In this document: positions 40,101-48,006 of the stretch, one piece after another
Position numbering within the stretch: the stretch's first letter is position 1
Layout of the letters: each line of letters opens with the position of its first letter
Source of the DNA: Alistipes sp. ZOR0009
GTDB taxonomy: Bacteria; Bacteroidota; Bacteroidia; Bacteroidales; ZOR0009
Length of the DNA stretch: 64,000 bases
Assembly (NCBI RefSeq): GCF_000798815.1
Contig: NZ_JTLD01000018.1
Span: 1 to 64,000 of the forward strand
Direction: 5' to 3'
Notes under the pieces: model-generated
What the model was told of the DNA's origin: nothing
Databases searched by the model: none
What the model saw: only the letters and a program-made list of their open reading frames with translations
Position numbers and translations under genes: made by a program

Positions 40101-40561
40101 CCTGTTATGGTTCCCTTATTCTCTTTTCCCTTTATATACACAGAAGCTCCAGGAATAGGAGAACCTACTTCATCAAAAACTTTTCCAGATATTTTCCTTT
40201 TCGGCACATTCTTTTGAGGGGCATGTTCTTTGCTAATAATAATTCGATCTTCCTTAATTATATATCTCAGCCCTTGGTTCGCTAACGCTTGATTCAATAA
40301 GGTTTCCACGGTTCCATTTACGACATCAACATTTACCTTTTTATCAAGGGGAACATCATTAGGGCTATACACCAACTTCATGTCAGTTGTGGATCTGATC
40401 AAATCAAATACTTGAAACAGCGGGACTCCTGAAGACCTCAAGGAGATGTTTGTAGACCTGTCTCTTTGAGTCCCAACTGCCGGTTGGAGGAGGCAAAGCA
40501 CCATTAAAAAAGACAAAAAAGTCCTTTTAATGGCTTTTAATGCCAGTCTTTTCTTTTTCAT
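37178..40561 (-). CDS. SusC-family TonB-dependent receptor with STN signalling domain
   Basis: An 1127-residue protein. After the signal peptide (ends PAVGTQ), residues 40-110 form an STN domain (PLFQVFDLIRSTTDMKLVYS, TVETLLNQALANQGLRYII), which signals to a FecR anti-sigma in the periplasm. A carboxypeptidase-regulatory-like domain (ISGKVFDEVGSPIPGASVYI), plug (EEAVVVGYGTQKKASVVGSI) and beta barrel follow, ending IGLQMTF. Compared with the first SusC (1034 residues) the extra length is the STN domain. The immediately upstream FecR and sigma genes complete the signalling chain. Confidence 0.96.
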   Translation of the reverse strand: MKKKRLALKAIKRTFLSFLMVLCLLQPAVGTQRDRSTNISLRSSGVPLFQVFDLIRSTTDMKLVYSPNDVPLDKKVNVDVVNGTVETLLNQALANQGLRYIIKEDRIIISKEHAPQKNVPKRKISGKVFDEVGSPIPGASVYIKGKENKGTITGADGVYTIEASKGDILTFSFIGMQQQVLEIKDETIVNVVLKTSSQVLEEAVVVGYGTQKKASVVGSIQSVKSGELKIPSSNLSNSFAGKLAGVIAFQRTGEPGADGSSFYIRGISTFSGATNPLIILDGVAVSQGDLNALAPEVIESFSILKDATATALYGTRGANGVMIVTTKSGRDLDKARINIRVENSMSMATKIPSFVGGVKFMEMYNEAVQGRGTGEVLYGDDKIEGTRNKLDPYLYPNVNWYKSMFKKVTNNQNANINILGGGKKIDYFMSASANLDNGVLKSYDLNSYKNNIRIQRYSFQNNLNAHLTNTTRLSLKLNTQVRDYNGPAMDASDLFGLVMAANPVDFPISYPSRLAISDKTIWGGKTGGTHNFGFQNPFAEMVKGYTNNFQSTVIATFDGEQKLDFVTEGLSLKGLVSFKNWSSSTTQRAGGYNQYTPTNRVLKPDGTYTYDLEKIGTVQDPSLGTTNSSVGDRSIYLQGLLEYNRTFAGKHNISAMALYNQEEFVANILEENDLIGTLPNRKQGVAGRLTYNYDNRYFIEGNFGYNGSENFAKGHRFGFFPSIAAGYIVSNEKYWEPVKSIVSLLKLRGSYGLVGNDDIGGDRFAYLSDIDLQNKDIWFTTGINQDRTFNGPMYKRFANPYITWEVGTKVNFGADVSFYNKLNVVFDIYREIRRDIFTKRKTIPASTGTASTAVFENLGEVKNQGFDFSVDYNQQVSRNLSIALKGTFTYAHNEIVKNDQPPFTQYPNLSEIGHPVNALWGLRAERLFIDDAEIANSALQQFGTYLPGDIKYTDITNRIDHLNQINSNDAVRMGYPTIPEIVYGFGPSIKYKNFDCSFYFQGVARTSFFISNFHPFGSTDIRGVLDFIAEDYWSRENPNVYAKYPRLSKKDAGNNTQNSSFWLRDGSFLKLKNAEVGYSFKFARLYINGMNLLTFSKFKEWDPEQGGGNGLNYPTQRVFNIGLQMTF

Positions 40562-40598
40562 GTTTAGAAGGTTTTGTGCTACAAAAGCACGGTTAGGT

Positions 40599-41588
40599 TT
40601 ACTTGTTGGTTAAATAGTAGGTTTGCCCTCGTTGTTCATAGCTGAACGGAGCTATTATTTGGAAAGACTTCAAAATTTCGTCGACACTCTCTTTGTCAAA
40701 CTCTGCGGAGAAACGGCTGTTAGCTATTTGAGAGTCTGAAATTTCTATTTTAACATTATAAAATCGTTCTATTCGCTTAGCGATATCTTCAAGACGTTCA
40801 TTATTAAAGACAATCCGTTTTTTCTGCCATGCTAGAATGTTCTCAAAATCAGCAGATGAAATGGCGTACCTCCCAGTTTTGCTATCAAAACAAACCGCAG
40901 TATTAGGTTTCAATATTTTTTTACCAATGACTCTTCCTTTAGAACACAACCTTACCTGCACCTTACCTTCTAACAATGCAGTTTGCTCAAAAGACTCATT
41001 TGAATAGGCATGAATATTGAATTTTGTACCTAATACCTGTATCCGAGAATGCTGTGTTTTCACCTCAAAGGGACGATTTACATCACGAGTAACCTCAAAG
41101 TAAGCTTCTCCTGTAAGGCTTACTTCACGCTTTTTATCGCTAAAATTTACAGGAATAACAATTTTCGAGTCTGGAGCCAAACACACTCGGGTTCCATCTT
41201 CTAACTTAATAACCTTGATCTCTCCCTTATTGGCTATAATAATTTTAGACTGTAAAGAATTTACAGACCTATTCTTATGAAAATCATACAACGAGAATGT
41301 AATAGCAGATACTATTATAGCAATTCCAATAAAAATGGCAGCAATACGGCTAAATCGATTAAAAACATTCCGAATAACACTTCGTGAAAATCCATTTTCA
41401 AATTCTCCAATTATGTTTTGATTAACGGATTTACTTAAAATTAGAGATTTAGCCCTAAGAGATATTTCTAGTTCAACTGCGATAGAAGGATCCTTTTCCA
41501 ATATATCGGAAAGTTCCTTTAATTCAGATTCGGTTGCGGCTTCAAGCGTAAATTTTAAAATAAGGTCTTTAATATGATCGTTCATCAT
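40599..41588 (-). CDS. FecR-family anti-sigma factor
   Basis: About 329 residues from the double ATG at 41588/41585; the 41606 frame begins with TTG. The cytoplasmic N-terminus (about 1-80) binds sigma, a membrane helix (IAAIFIGIAIIVSAITFSLY) follows, and the periplasmic FecR domain has the marks DGTRVCLAPDSKI, GEAYFEVTRDVNRPFEV and VLGTKFNIHAYSNE. The C-terminus (ERLEDIAKRIERFYNVKIEI and following) contacts the STN domain of the receptor. Gap to SusC is 37 bp and to the sigma gene about 135 bp. Confidence 0.93.
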   Translation of the reverse strand: MMNDHIKDLILKFTLEAATESELKELSDILEKDPSIAVELEISLRAKSLILSKSVNQNIIGEFENGFSRSVIRNVFNRFSRIAAIFIGIAIIVSAITFSLYDFHKNRSVNSLQSKIIIANKGEIKVIKLEDGTRVCLAPDSKIVIPVNFSDKKREVSLTGEAYFEVTRDVNRPFEVKTQHSRIQVLGTKFNIHAYSNESFEQTALLEGKVQVRLCSKGRVIGKKILKPNTAVCFDSKTGRYAISSADFENILAWQKKRIVFNNERLEDIAKRIERFYNVKIEISDSQIANSRFSAEFDKESVDEILKSFQIIAPFSYEQRGQTYYLTNK

Positions 41589-41723
41589 GCATCTACGTTT
41601 ATACAAGATTTACTCCTCCTTTCAATGCATGACGACTAAGAACGGTCTAACCCTACACTTATCTCGCAATTTCTTATATGTTTTTCATAAAAACCAGCCC
41701 TAAAGGCCTATTTTCAAATTTTA

Positions 41724-42272
41724 CTAGAGCATTATGCGACCCAAACAAGTTGCTAAGAGTAGAATAATTGCTAAGTTTTTAATTACTAGTTTGATTTGTT
41801 TAACTGCTTTAGTTATGTGAGCTTCAACTGTTTTAATAGAGATCCCCATTTCTTCAGCAATTTCTGAATTCTTCTTCCCTTCTATTCGGCTTTTGTAAAA
41901 AATGGTATACGTTGGATTACACAAACTATTTACAGCCTTTTCAAGCAACCCTGAAAGCTCCTTTACTTCATATTCAGACACGGCATCCTCTTCAACACGA
42001 GATAATTCTTTAACTATTTTTTCCATATAGCGATCCCTGACACTTTGCCCTTTTAAGTAATCTAAGCACCTGTTTCGAACACACGAAAAGAGATATCCAT
42101 CCTTATTTATTGCCTTCACAATATGATTAAAGTCATTTTCGTAAAAATTTAAAAAGACATCCTGCACAATATCTTTGCAGGTATCGTAATCTTTAATAAA
42201 CGAATGTGCATAAGCACACAATCTACTCTGATTCTTGATGTATAGTTCAAGCACCTCCTGTTTCCCTCGCAT
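41724..42272 (-). CDS. ECF RNA polymerase sigma factor (sigma-70 family, FecI-like)
   Basis: 182 residues from the ATG at 42272; the longer frame starts with TTG and adds 20 basic residues. Region 2 (AHSFIKDYDTCKDIVQDVFLNFY) and region 4 (EGKKNSEIAEEMGISIKTVEAHITKAVKQI) are clear. A hydrophobic end (IILLLATCLGRIML) is somewhat unusual and could contact membrane or the anti-sigma. It should transcribe the SusC-to-M60 operon when FecR releases it. Length is typical for Bacteroidota ECF sigmas. Confidence 0.93.
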   Translation of the reverse strand: MRGKQEVLELYIKNQSRLCAYAHSFIKDYDTCKDIVQDVFLNFYENDFNHIVKAINKDGYLFSCVRNRCLDYLKGQSVRDRYMEKIVKELSRVEEDAVSEYEVKELSGLLEKAVNSLCNPTYTIFYKSRIEGKKNSEIAEEMGISIKTVEAHITKAVKQIKLVIKNLAIILLLATCLGRIML

Positions 42273-42548
42273 CCTTTGTTCTTCTCTAGAAAGTTTCAAT
42301 TTAAGCCATGCAGATTTACCCTTAGTTGCCAAACGAAGAGGTGCAAGATAATTTTTTAAAACATATTTTCACGCAACAAGTATTCTAATACAATATTTAT
42401 TCCCCCGAAATAACTCAAACAAAACATTAAATAACAAAGCATTAAATTAAAAAGATACTTACTTATGATACACTTAAATTTAAAACCAAGTTAGCTAACA
42501 AACATATAAATCGAATAAAAATGCATCTACAGTTTTCAGAACGAAAAA

Positions 42549-42578
42549 AGCACCTACAAATTTCTTTGTAAGTGCTTC
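42549..42578 (-). terminator. terminator of a tRNA gene
   Basis: AAGCACCTACAAATTTC and TTTGTAAGTGCTT form a near-perfect stem (42549-42578); on the minus strand a T-run follows. It lies 12 bases beyond the 3' end of the tRNA fragment, so it is the original terminator of the tRNA gene. Confidence 0.75.
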
Positions 42579-42590
42579 ATTTTCTTTGGG

Positions 42591-42634
42591 TGGGCCCAGC
42601 AGGGCTTGAACCTGCGACCCCCTGATTATGAGTC
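42591..42634 (-). other. tRNA-Met(CAT) 3' fragment, likely attachment site
   Basis: Minus strand: acceptor 3' strand TGGGCCC plus discriminator A, T-arm GCAGG-TTCAAGC-CCTGC, variable loop, the 3' half of the anticodon stem (TCAGG) and the loop CTCATAA with CAT anticodon. Pairing and homology stop at the anticodon stem 5' side, and no D-arm or 5' acceptor follows. Such 3' tRNA halves mark the boundary of an integrated element. The chromosome side is to the left and the element to the right. Confidence 0.7.
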
Positions 42635-42659
42635 GGCTTTTGGTGCTTTTCATCACTTT

Positions 42660-42781
42660 TCATCTGTTATCATTCTGCTCATTAAACTACTGATTTACAA
42701 GCCTGAATATAGCAAATCTTTATCATCCGTTATCATTCCGTTTCATCATTTACCCCCTAGGCGTGTGCAAAACGTGTGCAA
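42660..42781. repeat. short direct repeats next to the tRNA fragment
   Basis: TCATCTGTTATCATTCTG (42660-42677) and TCATCCGTTATCATTCCG (42723-42740) are 18-mers with two differences and a period of 63. CGTGTGCAA also occurs at 42762-42770 and 42773-42781. Arm-type integrase or excisionase sites next to an attachment core commonly look like this. There is no intact integrase adjacent. Confidence 0.45.
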
Positions 42782-42888
42782 CTGCTACTGAATAATATTT
42801 CCATTTGCTATAAACAATAGACAGATAGTAAAACATACACTCTTATGAAGGGTCCCTTGTCCTACATGTATTTCTAAATTTACATTAA

Positions 42889-44133
42889 TTAACTATTATT
42901 TTCATCATCTGAATTAGATATTTTGTACTTAATGAAAGTTTCGGCTAGACGCATATCTGAAGATTTAAAGAATTCTTCTATACGATCTGGGTTTTGCATA
43001 TTTATTGCTGTTACATCAGAATAACCAAAATTTCTTTGTGTAGAATAAAAAGGCCAAATAGTCATTTTTTTACTAAGAATATTTGATAATACGCCATCTG
43101 CCGTATCATTATCATTAAATTTGTAATCCAATATATGCTGATAAGCACTTTTATATATAACAATAAATTGATTACTCCAATACCAATTAATCCAAAATAA
43201 AGAAGAATTCACAGGTAATGCTGTTCCAAAACCACCAATCCCTCCAGATAAAAGTTCTACATTATATTTATATGCTGTAATAATATTTTTAAACAAATTC
43301 TCTTTTGAGTAATGTCTTGTAAAACAATGATCATCTTCACAAATAACAATTAGATCTTCATTATTTTCTTTGGCAATATTTATAATCTTCACAATGCTTA
43401 ACCAAAGTCCTATCCTGCCAATAGGGTGCCTACATGCCTCTACCCAAATTAAGTCAAATTCAGGTTTTCCTTTAAATTGTTCTTCAATATGCCTCTTCCT
43501 TTCAGTACGTTCAGGAAGATTGATTATATAAGTAGGCAAATATAACCAATTAAATAATTTATTATTAGTTACAATTAACTGTTTGAATATATTTTTAAAT
43601 GACACATTTATTTTTTCTATAATTAATTTCCATTTAAATTTATTTTTATACACATTAATTGTACTGATAACTAATCTATTAAATACAAATTCATCATTAT
43701 ATACATTTATGATTAGTTCCGCACATCGTGATGGAAAATATTCTGATGGTAAGATATAACCATTTTTGCCACTATCTATTATCTTATTAACTCCGTCAAA
43801 ATAATTAACAATCGAAGGAATCCCATAAGCTGAAAATTTAAATAATATATTTAGATCTATCATGCTAGGATTTATCATAATAATAAAATCAAATTTTCTT
43901 ATTACAGATAACTTTTTCTTAAAGTTGTAACCGTTAATTTCTTTTTCAGCATGATTTGTAAATAGTTCATTATCGACATCAAAATCATAGTGGTTTGCTA
44001 TATCAATAAAAGACATAGAAAACGCAAAATTAGACTGACAAAGATTGAAATAAGTAAGATAAACTATATTACAATTTATTTTTCTTGAAAAATCACATGC
44101 AAATACAATGTGGCATACATTATTACTAGTCAT
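42889..44133 (-). CDS. two-domain glycosyltransferase (GT4-like half fused to GT25-like)
   Basis: 414 residues from the ATG at 44133; the frame extends to a TTG at 44211, which could be the true start. The N-terminal about 180 residues hold the nucleotide-sugar half of a GT4-type enzyme: PSIVNYFDGVNKIIDSGKNGYIL matches the family E/D-x7-E region. From about 205 a GT25-like domain starts with YIINLPERTERKRHIEEQF, with CEDDH as candidate metal-binding acidic motif. GT4 is not complete, so this half may be inactive or structural. It is transcribed away from the cluster core, together with the GT2 gene 44465. Composition is very AT-rich, unlike the left neighbours. Confidence 0.7.
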   Translation of the reverse strand: MTSNNVCHIVFACDFSRKINCNIVYLTYFNLCQSNFAFSMSFIDIANHYDFDVDNELFTNHAEKEINGYNFKKKLSVIRKFDFIIMINPSMIDLNILFKFSAYGIPSIVNYFDGVNKIIDSGKNGYILPSEYFPSRCAELIINVYNDEFVFNRLVISTINVYKNKFKWKLIIEKINVSFKNIFKQLIVTNNKLFNWLYLPTYIINLPERTERKRHIEEQFKGKPEFDLIWVEACRHPIGRIGLWLSIVKIINIAKENNEDLIVICEDDHCFTRHYSKENLFKNIITAYKYNVELLSGGIGGFGTALPVNSSLFWINWYWSNQFIVIYKSAYQHILDYKFNDNDTADGVLSNILSKKMTIWPFYSTQRNFGYSDVTAINMQNPDRIEEFFKSSDMRLAETFIKYKISNSDDENNS

Positions 44134-44464
44134 ATATCTCTTTGTAAAAATTTCATTAACAACTATTGACACCTGAATCAGCTTTGAATCACTTGCAAAA
44201 ATATTTTTCAATCATACTATCACTCATGTGTTTGATTTGTTTGAAATAAAATTACGAAAAACGATCAGGATAATTTTTATTTTTTACATCTAACCAATTA
44301 GATCGTAAATCAACCAGATGCACATTTGACATAAAATAACAGCACAAACAATTCACACAATATTTTTTTTGCAAAAAATTATCAATGCAATTTCAAATTG
44401 AACCATAAAAATTATTATAACATATAAATATGCAAACTATGTTGATTACTTTTTCCAGTATCAA

Positions 44465-45172
44465 TTATTCGATTAGACATGAAATTTCCTCAGCAATATT
44501 ATCAGGTAATTCTATACTTGCACTAAATATTTCTTTGAAATGATCGATCCCCCAAGTATTTCCTTTGTGATAAATATAAATATACAACTGAGGCATATTA
44601 TCAATTGTCGTTAATGCATTTTGCTCTAAAAGATAGTTTATTACACAAGTATCCTCTCCCATTGGCAAATCAGCATAAGGATTCTCTTGTATTACTTCTT
44701 TTTTACACAGTATACTTCCTTCCCATGTCCTTTTGTTCGATATATAAGCTTTATTATTACATGAATCAAATACAATCCATCGTGATAGTACGCAAGCAAT
44801 TCGATTATTTGACAAAATGTGATTTACTTGAACTTCTATCCGATCTGGGCTATACCAATCATCATCATCCCATTGACAGATGTATTCGCCGTCTGCAGCA
44901 TTTACACTTAGATTTCTAAGCGTACCAAGTGTGTTTTTTACAAAACCAGAATGTACTTTTACAATTTTTAGAATATCACTAATTACCATATTATCAACGA
45001 ATTCACAAGTCGTCATATCAGAATCTTCATAGACAATAATTAATTGTTTGTTTTTATAAGTTTGATTATTAAAACACTTAATAACTCTCTCTAACATAAG
45101 TGGATTATTATGTGTCACACATAAACAAGAAACCAACGGAAGGTAATCCGGGTTGTTGTCTCTTCTATTCAT
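44465..45172 (-). CDS. GT2-family glycosyltransferase
   Basis: A 235-residue protein. N-terminal LVSCLCVTHNNPLMLERVIKC is the standard start of GT-A family 2 enzymes. The nucleotide-binding Asp is in VYEDSDMTT and the metal-binding motif is QWDDDDW (about residue 115). The C-terminus is short with no membrane helix, so it acts in the cytosol. It is encoded divergently from the 45265 gene with a 92-bp shared promoter region. The substrate is unknown: peptide, or an envelope glycan. Confidence 0.88.
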   Translation of the reverse strand: MNRRDNNPDYLPLVSCLCVTHNNPLMLERVIKCFNNQTYKNKQLIIVYEDSDMTTCEFVDNMVISDILKIVKVHSGFVKNTLGTLRNLSVNAADGEYICQWDDDDWYSPDRIEVQVNHILSNNRIACVLSRWIVFDSCNNKAYISNKRTWEGSILCKKEVIQENPYADLPMGEDTCVINYLLEQNALTTIDNMPQLYIYIYHKGNTWGIDHFKEIFSASIELPDNIAEEISCLIE

Positions 45173-45264
45173 AAAATGTTTAAGTTAACGTCAATTTTGT
45201 TTTTTTCTTGCAAGAATACTATAATTTTCTTTTCTTTGCAAAAAACAGATTATAGAAACATATT

Positions 45265-46866
45265 ATGTATTGCAATTTTAAAACTCCAATATTGATATTG
45301 GTTAATCCATTCATAGATAATATTATTGAGATAATCGACATTATCCAAATGGTAAAACCAAAAAAAATGTATTTGGCTATTAAAAAACATAAGAATATAA
45401 AAACATCAAAATCAGATTTATTATCCAATATAGAAAATGAAATTAATTGGGATTGCCAACTTCATAGGTTTTACTATTCTGATCACGTAGAATATAATCA
45501 AATAATGATGTGTTCTATTAAACATTTTTTTGAAAATGAATCAGAAGGAATTATTTTAGACTTTTATTTTAAAACTAGTAAAAAAGTAACAATAGACCAT
45601 TTCAAATACTGCTCTATATTACTTCAAAAATACAGTACAGATGAACGAATTGGTCATATAACATGTGATGATTTTTTAAAGAGAAAAAACGGATCTGATT
45701 CATATTTTTTCTCAAAAATTTTGCATACGTCCTTTATATGGGCCAGTTGGCGACGAGTATGGGAACACATTGACAGTCAAATTTTTGATTACGTAACATT
45801 TCAAAAAATGTCTATATCTCAAAAAATCTCCATATCCAAACCATTTGATTTTTATTGGAATAATCTAAACTTAAAACCAGATAAATATAACAATGAATCC
45901 TGGAAGTCTATATATGAATACACAAACTTAATCAATAATAGATTAAGCATTATCCCTACTTATGGATTATTTAAATCAAACAAACACTCAAAGGAAAATA
46001 TAGATATTATTCACCCTAAATTTATTGTAGATGACTACATTTTAGACTTAAATTATCAGGAATTAAAATATAACATTTCTACGATTACAAACAACTATCC
46101 AGATGGCTACTCATTTATTAAAAATAAATTATTATCATTTTCAAATAAAATCGTAGATCAATTAATTATACCAAAAATCATTCACCAAGTTTATGTAAAT
46201 CAAGATGGACCGCCTCCATTCTTTAAAAGAATAGCAACCACATGGCAAAAAAAACATCCAGAATGGAAATATATTTTTTGGGATGAAAAAAAAATAAACC
46301 ATTTATTGGAGTCTGAATTTCCTGATTTCATTCCATTTTATGAGTCATTACCCTATGATATTCAACGCTGGGATACAATACGCTATTTGATATTGTATAA
46401 ATTAGGGGGAGTATATGTAGATATGGATTATGAATGTATTGATCCTATAGATGTATTATTAGTAAACTCTTCTTGTTGCATGGCTTTAGAGCCAAGTATT
46501 AACGCAAAAAAGCACAATAAAAAACAAATAATAAGCAATGCTTTTATGGCTTCTATACCTCAACACAGTTTTATTAAAAACATTATCAATGAAATAATTC
46601 AAAACATTAATACTATCTTTTCAAAAAAAGATATAACTATGCATATTCTAGAATCTACAGGACCTTTTATGCTTTCGAGATTATATGAAAAATACAAACA
46701 AAAAAATGATATTACTCTTTTATCAGCGGATCTAGTAACACCTTTAACAATGAATGAAGTTAACTTATTATTCAGCGGAGGGGCAAACGAGGAAATAAGG
46801 AATAAAATAAACAATTCATTTGCGATTCATTACTTTTGTGGGTCATGGATATCTAAATTCAGGTAA
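45265..46866 (+). CDS. two-domain glycosyltransferase (HlpA-like plus GT32)
   Basis: A 533-residue protein. Residues 1-290 resemble the HlpA-like nucleotide-diphosphosugar transferase group (HTSFIWASWRRVWEHID is the recognisable stretch), though its DXD is unclear. From about 303 a GT32 (Gly_transf_sug) domain begins with IPKIIHQVYVNQDG and has the conserved LGGVYVDMDYECI acidic motif, DIQRWDTIRY, and a closing HYFCGSW. The GT32 half appears catalytically complete. Fusions of these two domains suggest sequential sugar transfers. The gene is the first of the plus-strand run leading into the lanthipeptide genes. Confidence 0.8.
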   Translation: MYCNFKTPILILVNPFIDNIIEIIDIIQMVKPKKMYLAIKKHKNIKTSKSDLLSNIENEINWDCQLHRFYYSDHVEYNQIMMCSIKHFFENESEGIILDFYFKTSKKVTIDHFKYCSILLQKYSTDERIGHITCDDFLKRKNGSDSYFFSKILHTSFIWASWRRVWEHIDSQIFDYVTFQKMSISQKISISKPFDFYWNNLNLKPDKYNNESWKSIYEYTNLINNRLSIIPTYGLFKSNKHSKENIDIIHPKFIVDDYILDLNYQELKYNISTITNNYPDGYSFIKNKLLSFSNKIVDQLIIPKIIHQVYVNQDGPPPFFKRIATTWQKKHPEWKYIFWDEKKINHLLESEFPDFIPFYESLPYDIQRWDTIRYLILYKLGGVYVDMDYECIDPIDVLLVNSSCCMALEPSINAKKHNKKQIISNAFMASIPQHSFIKNIINEIIQNINTIFSKKDITMHILESTGPFMLSRLYEKYKQKNDITLLSADLVTPLTMNEVNLLFSGGANEEIRNKINNSFAIHYFCGSWISKFR

Positions 46867-46965
46867 AAACTCTAAAATCACCATATTTTAAACCACTCAA
46901 TAAATGTTTTTTTTACATTATAATTCTGTATTTTATTCATCTGACTTTTTTATGTATTTACAAAA

Positions 46966-47997
46966 ATGAATCAATATATTCAATCTTTTAACAACCAGCT
47001 TCTTATAGCCCTAAATCAAAAAGAAATGACATTAGGATTAGCTGATGGAAAAATGGGAATTTGCATCTATTTTTATGTATTAAGTAGATACGAACAGGAT
47101 AAAGAATATAAGATTATTGGTGACAATATTTTAGATGATATTTTTCAAAAAATAGACAACATTTCCTCGATTGATATTAAAACTGGACTTTCTGGTATAG
47201 GATTAGGAATAAACTATTTAATTAAAAATAAATATGTCGAAGGCAATGTCAATAATATAATTAAAAGCATTGACGATACAGTCTATAAAACTATTTCAGA
47301 TCAATGTAATTTAAAATTAATGGACAGCACTTCTTTAATTCACGCAATACACTATTTATGCACTAGATTAAAAGAAAAAAAACTTACTAAAGAAAATGAA
47401 TTTATTTTCAAAGAGATTACAATTAGCACATTAAATTACATGTACGAAAGACTAGACTTAACATCTTACGAAGAATCTTTACCATACACAACCGACTATT
47501 TCTTACCTCAGTTATTCTATGTATTTAGCGAGATATACGATATAAATTTTTACAATTACCGTTTAATTAAAATAATCGAAGAAATAAGCAATAAAATACT
47601 ATCAATAATACCTATTTTACATTGCAACAAATTACTTTTATTATGGGGAATGAATTCATTACAGAGGCGTATAAACAATAATAAATTTGAAAAGCACATC
47701 ACATTAATTAAAAATCAAATTGATATTAATGAAATTTTAGACAATGAACTAAAGGCAAAAAACATTTTTTTTAACAATGGATATGCAAGTATATACCCTT
47801 TATTGTATTTAGTAAAAGACAAAATAGCAAAAAGTGAAATGGACATCTACAAAAACTGCATTTATACCAAATTATCATCACCAGATATTTTAGAATTCCA
47901 CATAAACAAATCAAAAGATCACAATAGCAATCGTTTTTTTTACAGTGGACTTTGCGGGACAATATTGATGTCTTATTTTATAAAAAAAACAATATAA
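46966..47997 (+). CDS. degenerate LanC-like protein without zinc ligands
   Basis: A 343-residue protein. The repeated helix-hairpin pattern with small-residue turns (LADGKMGICIYFY, TGLSGIGLGINYL, FYSGLCGTILMSYF) is that of the LanC (alpha/alpha)6 toroid. The three zinc ligands of cyclases (WCYG and CHG motifs) are absent, as is the catalytic IAHG. It is therefore unlikely to form thioether rings. It might bind the precursor leader, partner one of the glycosyltransferases, or act in immunity. The true LanC of the cluster is at 50794. It is followed 9 bp later by a glycosyltransferase gene. Confidence 0.65.
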   Translation: MNQYIQSFNNQLLIALNQKEMTLGLADGKMGICIYFYVLSRYEQDKEYKIIGDNILDDIFQKIDNISSIDIKTGLSGIGLGINYLIKNKYVEGNVNNIIKSIDDTVYKTISDQCNLKLMDSTSLIHAIHYLCTRLKEKKLTKENEFIFKEITISTLNYMYERLDLTSYEESLPYTTDYFLPQLFYVFSEIYDINFYNYRLIKIIEEISNKILSIIPILHCNKLLLLWGMNSLQRRINNNKFEKHITLIKNQIDINEILDNELKAKNIFFNNGYASIYPLLYLVKDKIAKSEMDIYKNCIYTKLSSPDILEFHINKSKDHNSNRFFYSGLCGTILMSYFIKKTI

Positions 47998-48006
47998 TAT
48001 CTAATT

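Noticed and set aside
42606-42791. 61-codon frame starting in the tRNA fragment
   Set aside because: It runs through the tRNA 3' end and the repeats and has no protein-like features.
44212-44464. Possible gene between the two minus-strand glycosyltransferases
   Set aside because: AT-rich with stops in all frames; only spacer and probably a promoter for the 42889 gene.
45219-45428. 69-codon minus frame opposite the GT32 fusion gene
   Set aside because: Antisense shadow in AT-rich sequence; it overlaps the divergent promoter region.
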